This document shows positions 54,949 to 64,000 of a DNA stretch of 64,000 bases, piece after piece. The notes beneath the pieces were generated by a model, which saw only the letters and a program-made list of their open reading frames with translations, ran no database searches and was not told where the DNA came from. The stretch lies in the NCBI GenBank assembly GCA_021108035.1, contig JAIORQ010000070.1, positions 1 through 64,000 of the forward strand, given 5' to 3'. Position 1 is the first letter of the stretch; each line of letters opens with the position of its first letter. This DNA is from Bacteroidales bacterium. Lineage in GTDB: Bacteria; Bacteroidota; Bacteroidia; Bacteroidales; JAADGE01. The translations under genes and the position numbers were made by a program.

Positions 54949-55773
54949 TTAAAACTGATAACGCCTTAATGTACTGTCTTCAAGTTGGAGTCTTTCATCT
55001 CTGCCGAAATAATCAATAATATAAACATATTTCAATTTCTTGAAATCTTGACTAAGTTTTACTTTTATTTTATAAAAACTATTTTGTTTTTCTTTTTGAA
55101 AATCATCAACAGTTCCTATCTTAATCCCTTCGGGGAAAATTGCAGAGTAACCTCCGGTAACAACCTCATCTCCTACATAAAGCGGAGAATGATCCGGAAT
55201 ATCACTTAATATAACATATCTGTAATCTCTTTTGTCCCATTTTACTGTACCGAAAAAATTTGTTCTTTTTATCTTTGCATTTATACCGAATTTTATATTC
55301 AAAAGAGAAACTACTGTACAATAATTATTGCTGACATTAACCACTACCCCTACAACTCCGGCATCAGAAATAACAGCCATATCTTCTCTTATCCCATTAT
55401 TTTTACCTTTATTTAAAGTAATGATATTATAAGGGCTGTGAACAGAATTTTTTATTACTTCAGCAGACTGATAAAAAAAACCGATTTCTTCAATTTCTTC
55501 TGAAAAAATTTGCTGCTCTTTTGTTAATGCATTCAATATATTATGAAGGTTTTCATTTTCTTGAAAAAGTTCTTTATTATTTTCTTTAAGGGAAAAATAT
55601 TCGGAGATAAAAGTAATATTTTTATTAAAAAACCCTGAAACTGAATTTGCAGAAGAAATAAACAAATCAGCTTTCTCGGTATTTCTTACAACCAACAAAA
55701 CAGAAACAGACTCTAATAATAAAAATAAGAGAAATAAATGAGAACTTAACAAAAATTTGAGAAAATCTCTCAT
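54949..55773 (-). CDS. mreC: Rod shape-determining protein MreC
   Basis: This 274-residue protein has a membrane helix (about 8-30), coiled coil (about 60-100) and the two beta-barrels of MreC (HSPYNIITLNKGKNNGIRED, DAGVVGVVVNVSNNYCTVVSL). It links MreB filaments to the elongation peptidoglycan machinery. It lies after mreB on the same strand. The short C-terminus is typical of Bacteroidota. Confidence 0.92.
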   Translation of the reverse strand: MRDFLKFLLSSHLFLLFLLLESVSVLLVVRNTEKADLFISSANSVSGFFNKNITFISEYFSLKENNKELFQENENLHNILNALTKEQQIFSEEIEEIGFFYQSAEVIKNSVHSPYNIITLNKGKNNGIREDMAVISDAGVVGVVVNVSNNYCTVVSLLNIKFGINAKIKRTNFFGTVKWDKRDYRYVILSDIPDHSPLYVGDEVVTGGYSAIFPEGIKIGTVDDFQKEKQNSFYKIKVKLSQDFKKLKYVYIIDYFGRDERLQLEDSTLRRYQF

Positions 55774-55887
55774 GTTTTCAATTTATTCGGATTGGCTGAA
55801 ATATCACAATTTATTAATGCTTTGCCACTAATTAAGTGGAATATTTCCGGTAAAATAATGGCAGAACCTTTATTATCAGCAGAACTA

Positions 55888-56907
55888 TCAACGTTTTAAA
55901 AATCGGAATTTTTCAGCATTTTTCAAAGCAATTCCTGTTCCTCTTGCAACTGCATGCAACGGATCTTCGGCAATATGAAATTTAATATTTGTTTTCTCGG
56001 TTAATCGTTTATCCAATCCTCTTAATAATGCACCTCCACCGGTTAAAAATATTCCTTTTTCATGAATATCTGCATATAGTTCCGGAGGTGTTTTTTCGAG
56101 TACACTGATAATTGCTAATTCCACTTTAGCTATGGATTTATCTAAACAATGAGCAATTTCATCATGCGACACCGGAATTTCAATCGGCAAAGCTGTCATT
56201 TGATGCGGGCCTCTTACAATGAATTTATCGGGAATATCATCTATATCAGCCATAGCGGCACCAACTTCAATTTTTACTCTTTCTGCTGTTCTTTCTCCTA
56301 TCTTAATATTATGTTGATGCCTCATATACTCTTTAATATCAAGAGTAAAGTCATCTCCGGCAATTCTTATAGATTTATCAGCGACAATACCTCCAAGCGA
56401 AATTACAGCTATCTCAGTAGTTCCGCCACCTATATCCACAACCATATTACCGGCAGGAGCTTCAACGTCAATTCCCATACCCAATGCTGCGGCCATCGGT
56501 TCAAAGATCATATATACATCTCTTCCGCCTGCATGTTCAGCAGAATCTCGTACAGCCCTAATCTCAACTTCTGTACTGCCTGACGGAATACAAATTACCA
56601 TCTTCAAAGAAGGTGAAAAAAATTTGGATTTAGAAGTTCCCATCTTTATCATCTCCCTAATCATAAGTTCAGCAGCCATAAAATCAGCGATAACACCATC
56701 CCTTAACGGTTTTATGGTTCTGATTCCCTCATGTGTCTTTCCGTGCATTTGAAGTGCTTTATTTCCCAATGCAATTAACTTATCATTCTCAGCTATTGCA
56801 ACAATTGAGGGTTCATCAACAACAATTTTATCATTCTCAATAATAATAGTATTTGCAGTTCCTAAATCAATTGCAATCTCTTTATTCAAAAAACTAAATA
56901 ATCCCAT
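55888..56907 (-). CDS. mreB: Rod shape-determining actin homologue MreB
   Basis: This 339-residue actin-fold ATPase has phosphate-1 loop DLGTANTIII, phosphate-2 VVDIGGGTTEIAV, adenosine motif TGGGALLRGLD, and conserved FEPMAAALG. MreB organises lateral cell-wall synthesis. Length and motifs are complete, and the gene heads the mreB-mreC transcript. The convergent end and intergenic spacing are ordinary. Confidence 0.97.
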   Translation of the reverse strand: MGLFSFLNKEIAIDLGTANTIIIENDKIVVDEPSIVAIAENDKLIALGNKALQMHGKTHEGIRTIKPLRDGVIADFMAAELMIREMIKMGTSKSKFFSPSLKMVICIPSGSTEVEIRAVRDSAEHAGGRDVYMIFEPMAAALGMGIDVEAPAGNMVVDIGGGTTEIAVISLGGIVADKSIRIAGDDFTLDIKEYMRHQHNIKIGERTAERVKIEVGAAMADIDDIPDKFIVRGPHQMTALPIEIPVSHDEIAHCLDKSIAKVELAIISVLEKTPPELYADIHEKGIFLTGGGALLRGLDKRLTEKTNIKFHIAEDPLHAVARGTGIALKNAEKFRFLKR

Positions 56908-56998
56908 TCTCTATATTTCCCCTTTTAAATTTTAATTTAAAAAAAACTCTCCGCTAATAATAAATCGAAGAGTTTTCAATCTTTTCACAATTGAAACA

Positions 56999-57976
56999 TT
57001 ATTCAAAAATATGTGTTTGAGCAGTTGATGATGCTTCAATCATTTCATGATATTCTTCATCAGTTAAATCTTCATAATAAAAATTAACCGGATTAACATG
57101 TTGTCCGTTTATTCTTACTTCATAATGTAAATGGGGTGAAGTTGACAGTCCCGTATTTCCGACAGTACCTATCACATCCCCGCGTTTTACACGTTGCCCC
57201 GGTCTTACATAAATTTTATACATATGTGCATAAAAAGTTACATACCCAAAACCATGATTAATTTTTACAATATTACCGTATCCTCCGCCTGATCCTGAAG
57301 CTTTAAAAACAATACCATCACCGGCAGCATATATCTTTGTCCCTCTTGGTGCAGTTAAATCAACGCCTGTATGCATCTTCCAAACACCCAGAATCGGATG
57401 CAAACGCTTACCGTATGCTGAACCGAATCTTGTTAAATCATCCAATGCTATCGGCTGAATAGCAGGTATGCAAGATGCCATTTTTTCAGTATTCTTTACA
57501 AGATCAAAAATTTCGTTATAAGATTCTGATTGAACAAGCATAACTTTTGATAATATGTCTGTCTTTTGGCTTGTATTAATCAGCAGATCAGAATTTTCAT
57601 ACTTCTTAAATGACATATATCTGTCAGAACCTCCAAAACCGGCTTTCCTTTTTGATGCAGAAACAGGCTCTGCTTGAAAGATCATTCTGTAAACCTTATC
57701 ATCTCTATTTTGAAGAGTCTCCAAAGTTTTTACAGTATAATCCAACTCTTTATTTAAAAGTTCATATTTTAGTTTAAGATCATCATTTTTTTCAGAAGTA
57801 AACAACTCTCCCGGATTACCTGCGAAAAAAGTAAAAATATAAAAAAATATTATCCCCAAAACAGCAGAGATAAAAAACTTAGGGAAAAAAGATTTAAATA
57901 TTTTTTTATAAAACTTTCGGCTGTCTATTTCGTAATTTAATGTTTCTGAATTGAAACGGTATTTAATTTTTTTCAT
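56999..57976 (-). CDS. M23-family peptidoglycan endopeptidase next to mreB
   Basis: This 325-residue protein has an N-terminal membrane helix (about 33-52), a coiled coil (about 75-110) and a complete LytM domain: GKRLHPILGVWKMHTGVD, VTFYAHM, GNTGLSTSPHLHYEVRING. All Zn-binding and catalytic His residues are present. It likely cuts cross-links during elongation and is placed 92 nt upstream of mreB on the same strand. A second M23 gene is at 16400-16912. Confidence 0.92.
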   Translation of the reverse strand: MKKIKYRFNSETLNYEIDSRKFYKKIFKSFFPKFFISAVLGIIFFYIFTFFAGNPGELFTSEKNDDLKLKYELLNKELDYTVKTLETLQNRDDKVYRMIFQAEPVSASKRKAGFGGSDRYMSFKKYENSDLLINTSQKTDILSKVMLVQSESYNEIFDLVKNTEKMASCIPAIQPIALDDLTRFGSAYGKRLHPILGVWKMHTGVDLTAPRGTKIYAAGDGIVFKASGSGGGYGNIVKINHGFGYVTFYAHMYKIYVRPGQRVKRGDVIGTVGNTGLSTSPHLHYEVRINGQHVNPVNFYYEDLTDEEYHEMIEASSTAQTHIFE

Positions 57977-58137
57977 GACAAAATAATTTGATTTAATGCC
58001 ATAGTAAAAAAAATGTTTTATTAGGTTGTTGAAAAATAATTCACAAATGTATATATAAATAATTTAAAATCATAATGTTTCAATAATATTTTTTTCTTAA
58101 CAATTCTAAAAAAACTATCAAATCATACGATTTTTCA

Positions 58138-58145
58138 TATATTTG
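58138..58145 (+). promoter_or_regulatory. -7 box of der
   Basis: TATATTTG matches TAnnTTTG and lies 18 nt before the der ATG at 58164. The -33 region has no clear TTTG. Confidence 0.5.
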
Positions 58146-58163
58146 CAAAATATATACCAAACT

Positions 58164-59486
58164 ATGAGCAATATTGCTGCAATTGTAGGAAGACCAAATG
58201 TAGGGAAATCAACTTTATTCAACAGATTAACCCAACAAAAAAAAGCGATAATCCATGAGTCAAGCGGGGTTACAAGAGACCGCCATTACGGAAAATCAGT
58301 ATGGAACGGAATTGAATTTTCTCTGATTGATACCGGTGGTTATGTTGTAGGCTCGGATGATATTTTTGAAGATGAAATAAGAAAACAAGTTGATTTGGCC
58401 ATTGATGAATCAGATGTAATCCTCTTCGTAGTTGATGTTATGACCGGAATTACTGATTTAGATGAATCCGTTGCAAAAATATTACGAAAGATTGATAAAC
58501 CAATTTTTTTGGTTGTTAATAAAGTTGATAATTCTTCTTTGCAATATGATGCAAATATTTTTTATAAGTTGGGTTTAAAAGACTTATTTAATATTTCATC
58601 TATTAACGGTTCCGGAACAGGAGATTTTCTTGATAAGGTTGTTGAATCTTTTCCTGTAAAAGATAACAATGAAGAAGAATCTGAATTACCGAAGTTTGCA
58701 GTAGTAGGAAGACCGAATGCCGGAAAATCATCATTGATAAATGCCCTGATTGGTTTGGAGAGAAATATTGTTACACCTGTTTCGGGAACAACAAGAGATT
58801 CAATTAATACTCATTACAACAAATTCGGTCACGATTTTATATTAGTTGATACCGCCGGAATCCGGAAAAAAAGCAAAGTGTCGGAAAACATTGAGTTCTA
58901 TTCTGTTATGAGAGCCATCAGAGCAATTGAAAATTCAGATGTTTGTTTGTTAATAATAGATGCTTTAAGAGGAGTTGAAGCACAGGACCTCAGTATTTAC
59001 AGTTTAATTCAAAAAAACAGTAAGGGTGTTGTTGTATTAATTAATAAATGGGACTTGTATGAAAAAAATACTAACTCTATAAAAAAATATGAAGAAAATA
59101 TAAGAGAGAAGTTAGCACCATTTAATGATGTTCCGATATTATTTATTTCTGCATTAACCAAACAACGTATTTTTAAAGCACTTGAAACTTCAATAAAGGT
59201 ATTTGAAAACAGAAGACAAAGAATTTCAACTCCTGAACTTAATCGAGTTATGCTGAAAGAAATTGAGAATTACCAACCACCGGCACATAAAGGAAAATAT
59301 ATTAAAATAAAATTCGTTACACAATTACCGACTCATGCTCCAACATTTGCATTTTTCTGTAATTTTCCGAAATATATTAAAGATTCGTATAAAAGATATT
59401 TAGAAAACAAGTTAAGAAGTCATTATGATTTTACGGGAGTTCCGCTTAAACTGTTTTTCAGAAATAAATCAAAAGAAAAAAAATAA
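58164..59486 (+). CDS. der: Ribosome-assembly GTPase Der (EngA)
   Basis: This 440-residue protein has two G domains in tandem: GRPNVGKS with DTGGY and NKVD, then GRPNAGKS with DTAGI and NKWD, followed by the KH-like C-terminal domain ([19 protein letters not shown]). Der is essential for 50S subunit maturation. I used ATG 58164 ([11 protein letters not shown]) rather than the TTG-type start at 58143, which would place the TAnnTTTG box in the coding region. It is followed by a small lipoprotein gene 6 nt later. Confidence 0.96.
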   Translation: MSNIAAIVGRPNVGKSTLFNRLTQQKKAIIHESSGVTRDRHYGKSVWNGIEFSLIDTGGYVVGSDDIFEDEIRKQVDLAIDESDVILFVVDVMTGITDLDESVAKILRKIDKPIFLVVNKVDNSSLQYDANIFYKLGLKDLFNISSINGSGTGDFLDKVVESFPVKDNNEEESELPKFAVVGRPNAGKSSLINALIGLERNIVTPVSGTTRDSINTHYNKFGHDFILVDTAGIRKKSKVSENIEFYSVMRAIRAIENSDVCLLIIDALRGVEAQDLSIYSLIQKNSKGVVVLINKWDLYEKNTNSIKKYEENIREKLAPFNDVPILFISALTKQRIFKALETSIKVFENRRQRISTPELNRVMLKEIENYQPPAHKGKYIKIKFVTQLPTHAPTFAFFCNFPKYIKDSYKRYLENKLRSHYDFTGVPLKLFFRNKSKEKK

Positions 59487-59492
59487 TACCGG

Positions 59493-60056
59493 ATGTTAAG
59501 CAATTTTAAAAATATCGTTTATTTATCAATACTTATTTTATTAATCACAATCTTATCGGCTTGTCCTACACCTCAACAATATCCGATTGAGCCTCAGTTA
59601 ACATTTAAACAAATAATATTATCCGATACAGTTGACCTTTTAGGAAATGATGTTAAAATATTCAAATTAAGATTCGGCATTATCGACGGAGACGGTGATA
59701 TTGGACTTATGGACAGTGATACATCAGGTGTTTATCATCCGGACAGCCTATACAATAAAAACTTATTTACAATATTATTTGAAATTATTGACGGTGATAC
59801 TGTTGAAGTTGATCCTGAAAAACAAAGAAATTTCAGAGTTCCTTATGTTGAACCTCAAGGACAAAACAAAACATTAATTGCTGAAATATATATTGATATT
59901 GAATTTACTTTTCAACAATCCGGTGAACTTCCGTACGATTCCATAATGTATAACTTCTACATTGTTGACAGAAAATTCAATAAAAGTAATATTGAAAAAA
60001 CTCCTGTTATAAAACTTGATACAATTGGAATTTTTCCGCCTGTTTTAGAAGAATAA
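59493..60056 (+). CDS. Hypothetical lipoprotein downstream of der
   Basis: This 187-residue protein has a lipobox ILSAC (about 21-25) and a beta-rich body with two Asp/Gly-rich loops (FGIIDGDGDIGLMDSD and EIIDGDTVEVD) that might bind calcium. I do not recognise a family of known function. It follows der by 6 nt and is probably cotranscribed. The gene ends near an 18-bp inverted repeat. Confidence 0.75.
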   Translation: MLSNFKNIVYLSILILLITILSACPTPQQYPIEPQLTFKQIILSDTVDLLGNDVKIFKLRFGIIDGDGDIGLMDSDTSGVYHPDSLYNKNLFTILFEIIDGDTVEVDPEKQRNFRVPYVEPQGQNKTLIAEIYIDIEFTFQQSGELPYDSIMYNFYIVDRKFNKSNIEKTPVIKLDTIGIFPPVLEE

Positions 60057-60108
60057 TAAAAAACTCAAATGAATATTATAATTAAACAGATTGAGTAAGA
60101 TTTATGTA

Positions 60109-60164
60109 GATTGAATTAGATTGATTATTTCGGTTTTTTGTGGCTTAATCAATCTAATTCAATC
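60109..60164. repeat. 18-bp perfect inverted repeat
   Basis: GATTGAATTAGATTGATT (60109-60126) is exactly inverted at 60147-60164 with a 20-nt loop. There is no long T-run, so it is an intergenic hairpin or weak terminator after the lipoprotein gene. Confidence 0.8.
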
Positions 60165-60246
60165 AATTTATTAACACAAATTGTAAAAAAAAATAAAGTT
60201 TACTAAAAAAACAAAGTTTCACAGGATAATAATATAAAAAAATACT

Positions 60247-60254
60247 TATTTTTG
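60247..60254 (+). promoter_or_regulatory. -7 box of ssb
   Basis: TATTTTTG fits TAnnTTTG and lies 31 nt upstream of the ssb start codon. Confidence 0.5.
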
Positions 60255-60285
60255 TTTCTTTTATAAACCATAAAATAAATTTATT

Positions 60286-60717
60286 ATGTCAGTAAATAAA
60301 GTAATCCTTATAGGAAATGTAGGAAATGATCCTGAAGTAAAATATATAAAAGAGGATGTTCCGGTAGCAAAATTCAGTTTAGCAACCAGCGAAACATATA
60401 AAAATAAAACCGGTGAACGAGTAAAAAATACAGAATGGCATAATATTGTTGTTTGGAGAGGTCTAGCAAAAGTAGTTGAAAGTTATGTAAAAAAAGGTTC
60501 TAAATTATATATTGAAGGAAAATTAACTCATCGTAAATACGAAAAAGACGGTCAAACTAAATATTTTACTGAAATATTATGCAGAGATTTAACAATGTTA
60601 GATTCAAAAGAAGGAGGTTCATACGATAAAGGAAATGCAGAAAACAAAAGCAGTTCTGATAAAGTTAACGAACCTGATCTTGATAATTTTAATGATGTAG
60701 ATGATCTGCCGTTTTAA
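60286..60717 (+). CDS. ssb: Single-stranded DNA-binding protein
   Basis: This 143-residue protein has an OB-fold (1-105, MSVNKVILIGNVGNDPEVKY and GSKLYIEGKLTHRKYEKDG) and a flexible acidic tail ending DDLPF, the tip that recruits replication and repair partners. It binds ssDNA as a homotetramer. In Bacteroidota ssb commonly lies next to gldE and gldD, as here. It has a strong terminator. Confidence 0.97.
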   Translation: MSVNKVILIGNVGNDPEVKYIKEDVPVAKFSLATSETYKNKTGERVKNTEWHNIVVWRGLAKVVESYVKKGSKLYIEGKLTHRKYEKDGQTKYFTEILCRDLTMLDSKEGGSYDKGNAENKSSSDKVNEPDLDNFNDVDDLPF

Positions 60718-60734
60718 AAATAATTTATATACAT

Positions 60735-60770
60735 AAAAAGATGTTGTGATTCTAAAAACAACATCTTTTT
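60735..60770 (+). terminator. Terminator of ssb
   Basis: AAAAAGATGTTGT (60735-60747) pairs perfectly with 60758-60770 around a 10-nt loop, ending in a T-run. Confidence 0.9.
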
Positions 60771-60804
60771 TCATCCGTTTATTTTTTATATTATTTTAAA
60801 GACC

Positions 60805-60837
60805 GGATGCCTGCCTATCGGCGGACAGGGAACATCC
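60805..60837. repeat. CTGCC-type palindromic repeat within a GGATG/CATCC stem
   Basis: GGATG at 60805-60809 pairs with CATCC at 60833-60837; inside is GCCTATCGGCGGACAGG, related to copies at 8807 and 17692. Confidence 0.6.
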
Positions 60838-60896
60838 GCAACACTCAACGTCTGTGTTATCAATAAATTTTGTATAATAATTATGGTCGTGTGTTT

Positions 60897-61117
60897 AACC
60901 TGCATTATTCATGCGTTTTTTCTTTGTCGGAATTGAGGCGACAAACCTTGAAGCTGTATATTAATACTGCGAAAGGTTTGCAACGATAAGTCCGGCAAAG
61001 AAAAAATGCACCTTTGGTAAAAACTTTAAAAAATCAGTTTTTATTAAAGAGATGCGTAAAAATTTGATAATCTGCAATATAACTGATTTTTTAAAATTTT
61101 TATGAATAATGCAGGTT
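60897..61117. mobile_element. MITE-like element with 16-bp terminal inverted repeats
   Basis: AACCTGCATTATTCAT at 60897-60912 is exactly inverted at 61102-61117. Inside are an 18-bp imperfect hairpin (60913-60930 and 60992-61009, one side GCGTTTTTTCTTTGTCGG) with a 7-bp inner stem (60943-60949/60973-60979), and a 15-bp perfect hairpin (61025-61039 and 61081-61095). No ORF is carried. It could be a miniature transposon, an insertion-sequence relic or a structured RNA gene. Confidence 0.6.
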
Positions 61118-61135
61118 AAAATTAATCATAGCCTG

Positions 61136-61152
61136 CCCCGATTTTTTCGGGG
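61136..61152. repeat. CCCCGA/TCGGGG hairpin
   Basis: CCCCGA (61136-61141) and TCGGGG (61147-61152) are complementary with a 5-nt T loop, 33 nt upstream of gldE. It is a common intergenic palindrome in such genomes. Confidence 0.6.
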
Positions 61153-61185
61153 GATGTTTCATAGTATCAATAAAAACAATAAATT

Positions 61186-62496
61186 TTGGACCCCGAACCT
61201 CTACTGAGTTTTATATTTATTTTCATCAAGTTTAACCCTGTTAATGCCGGCATTATTTGGGGTATTATTTCAGCTGTAATATTATTGTTTTCTTCTGCAT
61301 TAGTATCCGGCTCGGAAGTAGCTTTTTTTTCTTTATCCCCGGCTCAAAAAAATGAGTTATCGGAACTTGACACAAAAAAAAGCAATCTGATTCTTTTTTT
61401 ATTATCAAAACCTGAAAAATTATTAGCAACTATATTAATAGCTAATAACTTCATAAATATCGGTATTGTAATGATTTCGGCATACGTACTTAATAATGCC
61501 TTTGATTTCTCGAATACACCCGGCTGGTTGATAATTTTTATACAAGTCGGATTCATAACTTTTCTGCTCCTGTTATTCGGAGAAATAATACCAAAAGTTT
61601 ATGCTTCAAAAGCATCCTTAACATTTTCAAAATTAACGGCATATCCACTCAATCTTTCAATGAAAATTTTTTCACCGATAAGTAATCTTTTAATAAAATC
61701 AACATCTTTTGTAAATAAAAGATTAAAAATGAAGAAAAATATCTCGGTTGAAGATCTTTCAGATGCCCTTGAACTTACTGAAGCTGATATTGAACAAGAT
61801 AAAGGAATACTTGAAAGGATTGTTACTTTCGGCAGTATTGACGTAAAAGAAATTATGAAACCAAGAGTTGATGTTATTGTTGCTGATATCAACTATTCTT
61901 TTAATAAATTAAAATCTGTTATTATTGAATCCGGATTTTCCAGAATACCTGTTTATAAAGAAAATCATGATAATATAAAGGGAATACTTTTAATAAAAGA
62001 TTTGTTAGAATATATTGACATTGAAGATTACAAATGGCAGGATGTTATAAAACCTCCTTTCTTTGTTCCTGAAACTATGAAAATTAATGATCTTCTTGAA
62101 AAATTCAGAGAAAAGAAAATTCATATAGCAATTATTACCGATGAATACGGGGGGTTTTTGGGAATTGCAACTATGGAAGATATTATTGAAGAGATAGTGG
62201 GAGAAATAAGTGACGAAAAAGACGATGATGAAAAATATTATAAAAAAATTGACTTAAATACATATATCTTTGAAGGTAAAATTCCATTAAATGATTTCTA
62301 TAAAGTGTTAGAAATAAAAGAAGATATTTTTGAACAAACCAGAGGAGAATCTGACTCGTTAGCAGGGCTGATTTTAGAAAAACAAGGAGATATACCTAAA
62401 CAAGGAGATATTATAACAATAGAGAACTATACATTTATAATTGAATCTTCAGACAACAGGAAGATTAAAAAAATTAAATTAAAAATTGGGGATTAA
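61186..62496 (+). CDS. gldE: Gliding motility-associated membrane protein GldE
   Basis: This 436-residue CNNM/HlyC-CorC-type protein has an N-terminal DUF21 membrane domain with four helices (about 20-165; LVSGSEVAFFSLS), a CBS pair (about 205-330, IMKPRVDVIVADINYS and IAIITDEYGGFLGIATMEDI) and a CorC_HlyC domain (350-430). GldE acts with GldD in gliding and type IX secretion in Flavobacterium, although it also resembles ion transport proteins. It is upstream of gldD. Confidence 0.92.
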   Translation: MDPEPLLSFIFIFIKFNPVNAGIIWGIISAVILLFSSALVSGSEVAFFSLSPAQKNELSELDTKKSNLILFLLSKPEKLLATILIANNFINIGIVMISAYVLNNAFDFSNTPGWLIIFIQVGFITFLLLLFGEIIPKVYASKASLTFSKLTAYPLNLSMKIFSPISNLLIKSTSFVNKRLKMKKNISVEDLSDALELTEADIEQDKGILERIVTFGSIDVKEIMKPRVDVIVADINYSFNKLKSVIIESGFSRIPVYKENHDNIKGILLIKDLLEYIDIEDYKWQDVIKPPFFVPETMKINDLLEKFREKKIHIAIITDEYGGFLGIATMEDIIEEIVGEISDEKDDDEKYYKKIDLNTYIFEGKIPLNDFYKVLEIKEDIFEQTRGESDSLAGLILEKQGDIPKQGDIITIENYTFIIESSDNRKIKKIKLKIGD

Positions 62497-62646
62497 TTAT
62501 AGAGTATTCCGGAGTAACAGTATTTTTGTTTATTATATAATTATCAGCATAAATATTGCATTTTTAATATAAAAACAGAAAACATCAACAATTAAAACAA
62601 TAAAACCATTACCCAATAACACTTTTATAAAAACAACATAAATAAG

Positions 62647-63231
62647 ATGAGTAGGAAGATAACAAATATTGTATTTATAATTTTATTAATGATGATATTT
62701 TCATGCAAGCAAAATTATTATCCTAAACCTCACGGATATATCAGAACCGACTTCCCGCAAAAAGAGTACAGGCTTTTCGATTCTGTTTTTCCGTACATAT
62801 TTGAAATACCTGTATATTCTAAAATTGATCCGGACAGCAGCAGAGGAACTGAAAAATATTGGTCTGATTGGAACTTCCCAAAATTCAATGCAACGGTTTT
62901 TATCAGCTATAAAGAAATTAATAATAATCTTAATGAATATGAGGAAGATACAAGAGAGCTTGTATATAAACATACAATAAAAGCAGATAATATTGAACCG
63001 ATAATTTGGAATAATGAAGATGAAAATGTCTATGGCATTTTGTATGATATTAAAGGGAATGTTGCCTCACAAATTCAATTTTATTTAACAGACAGTGTCA
63101 GACATTTTGTTCGCGGTTCATTTTATTTTAATTGTGTTCCGAATAAAGATTCTCTGTCTCCTTCATTAAAATTTATCAAAAAAGATATTGACAGAATGAT
63201 TGAAACTTTTAAGTGGAAAAATGAATACTAA
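62647..63231 (+). CDS. gldD: Gliding motility lipoprotein GldD
   Basis: This 194-residue lipoprotein has lipobox IFSC at about 17-20 and the GldD motif KPHGYIRTDFPQKEYRLFD. GldD is needed for gliding and for the type IX secretion machinery in Flavobacterium johnsoniae; here it matches the presence of a T9SS-sorted protease. The 3' end overlaps gpsA by 11 nt. Confidence 0.92.
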   Translation: MSRKITNIVFIILLMMIFSCKQNYYPKPHGYIRTDFPQKEYRLFDSVFPYIFEIPVYSKIDPDSSRGTEKYWSDWNFPKFNATVFISYKEINNNLNEYEEDTRELVYKHTIKADNIEPIIWNNEDENVYGILYDIKGNVASQIQFYLTDSVRHFVRGSFYFNCVPNKDSLSPSLKFIKKDIDRMIETFKWKNEY

Positions 63232-64000
63232 ACAAATTGGAGTTCTCGGAGGCGGCAGTTGGGCAACTGCAATTATCAAATTACTTTCTGAATCAAAACA
63301 AATCGGCAAGATTAATTGGTTTATTCGTAATATTGAGAACATAAATCACATAAAAAAACACAATAGAAATAAACATTATTTAAGTTCTGTTGAATTAGAT
63401 ACTGATAAACTTTCTTTGAGTAATGATATTAATTCTGTTATTAACAGTTCTGATACAATAATTCTTGCCATACCTTCGGCTTTTATAAAAAATGCTTTAC
63501 TAAAAAATAATATCAGTTTTTCCGGAAAGTACATCATTTCAGCTGTAAAAGGTGTAATTCCGGATGAAAATCAGATCATTGCCGAATATTTTAATCAAAA
63601 ATATAATTTGCCTGTTCAAAATATTGGTGTAATAACCGGACCCTGTCATGCCGAAGAAGTTGCATTGGAGCGATTGTCATATTTAACGGTTGCATCAGAA
63701 AATAAAAATTTGGCAAGTTTCATTGGTGAGAATTTAAAAACTCATTATACAAAAATCAAAATATCAGATGATATTTACGGAACAGAATATTCTGCAGTTC
63801 TGAAAAATATATTTGCAATAGCATCAGGTATATGCCACGGATTAGGATACGGAGATAATTTTCAAGCAGTTTTGGTATCCAATGCAATTCGTGAAATCAA
63901 GCGGTTTGTTGATGAGGTTCATCCGATAACAAGAGATATTAAAAATTCTGCTTATCTCGGCGATCTGCTTGTAACTGCTTATTCCAAGTTCAGCAGAAAC
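63221..64000 (+). CDS. gpsA: Glycerol-3-phosphate dehydrogenase, N-terminal part
   Basis: This reading frame is cut by the right edge; 260 codons are visible. It starts MNTKQIGVLGGGSWATAI with the GGGSWATA dinucleotide-binding motif, then IITGPCHAEEVA-like and EYSAVLKNIFAIASG with the catalytic Lys. The enzyme reduces dihydroxyacetone phosphate to glycerol-3-phosphate for phospholipids. Start overlaps the gldD stop, implying coupling. The family call is strong; the missing C-terminus is only cut by the window. Confidence 0.93.
   Translation, partial: MNTKQIGVLGGGSWATAIIKLLSESKQIGKINWFIRNIENINHIKKHNRNKHYLSSVELDTDKLSLSNDINSVINSSDTIILAIPSAFIKNALLKNNISFSGKYIISAVKGVIPDENQIIAEYFNQKYNLPVQNIGVITGPCHAEEVALERLSYLTVASENKNLASFIGENLKTHYTKIKISDDIYGTEYSAVLKNIFAIASGICHGLGYGDNFQAVLVSNAIREIKRFVDEVHPITRDIKNSAYLGDLLVTAYSKFSRN

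Noticed and set aside
1-64000. tRNA, rRNA or prophage genes
   Set aside because: Scanning by eye gave no cloverleaf-like tRNA, no rRNA segment and no phage structural genes.

Overview
The window looks like a chromosomal segment of an uncultured, AT-rich member of the Bacteroidota, probably near the Bacteroidales. The evidence is the SusC/SusD outer-membrane pair, the gldE-gldD gliding pair next to ssb, a type IX secretion C-terminal sorting domain, TAnnTTTG-type -7 promoter boxes and the near absence of Shine-Dalgarno sequences. No rRNA, tRNA, CRISPR array, phage module or intact transposase was seen.

Layout. 1-6500: start of a surface protein, a TPR sensor kinase with its LytTR regulator, a TPR/SpoIIE phosphatase and a lipoprotein. 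6700-13000: housekeeping genes hutU, a GT2 glycosyltransferase, an aminotransferase, lptC and lolD. 13000-20800: accessory region with a PIN toxin-antitoxin pair, a secreted C1A protease, an M23 protein, gene remnants (a DUF2400/TIGR02757-like tail, an AraC/TPR regulator tail, the 5' end of meaB), meaB and an AAA/PD-(D/E)XK gene lying between meaB and its own duplicated 5' end. 20800-27900: SusCD lipoprotein operon and a Rpn/PDDEXK-type gene with a heptad-repeat tail. 27900-37400: phosphosugar mutase, rseC-rnfBCDGE-(unknown membrane gene)-rnfA, ldcA. 37400-43700: a frameshifted PHA-system gene, hydrolase, ChaN, CapA, then a higBA plus S41-protease segment bracketed by an exact 200-bp direct repeat of the capA 3' end.

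44200-54930 is the most notable part: a class I lanthipeptide (RiPP) biosynthetic locus. It holds two precursor genes with almost identical 26-residue double-glycine leaders and completely different cores (one Thr/Pro/Cys-rich without Ser, one Cys-rich with Ser and Thr), two LanC cyclases, a broken LanB remnant, a split LanB dehydratase (glutamylation part plus separate SpaB_C elimination part), a C39-peptidase ABC exporter and an HlyD-type adaptor. A 21-bp near-palindrome precedes both precursors, and a degenerate copy precedes the second lanC. In the likely working model, LanB charges and dehydrates Ser/Thr of both cores, LanC forms (methyl)lanthionine rings, and the exporter removes the GG leader during export. 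Duplicated and broken parts show the locus has recently rearranged.

54949-64000: conserved core genes mreC, mreB, an M23 endopeptidase, der, a lipoprotein, ssb, gldE, gldD and the start of gpsA. The ssb-gldE gap contains a 221-bp element with 16-bp terminal inverted repeats and two internal hairpins. Several dispersed palindromic repeats are scattered through the intergenic regions.
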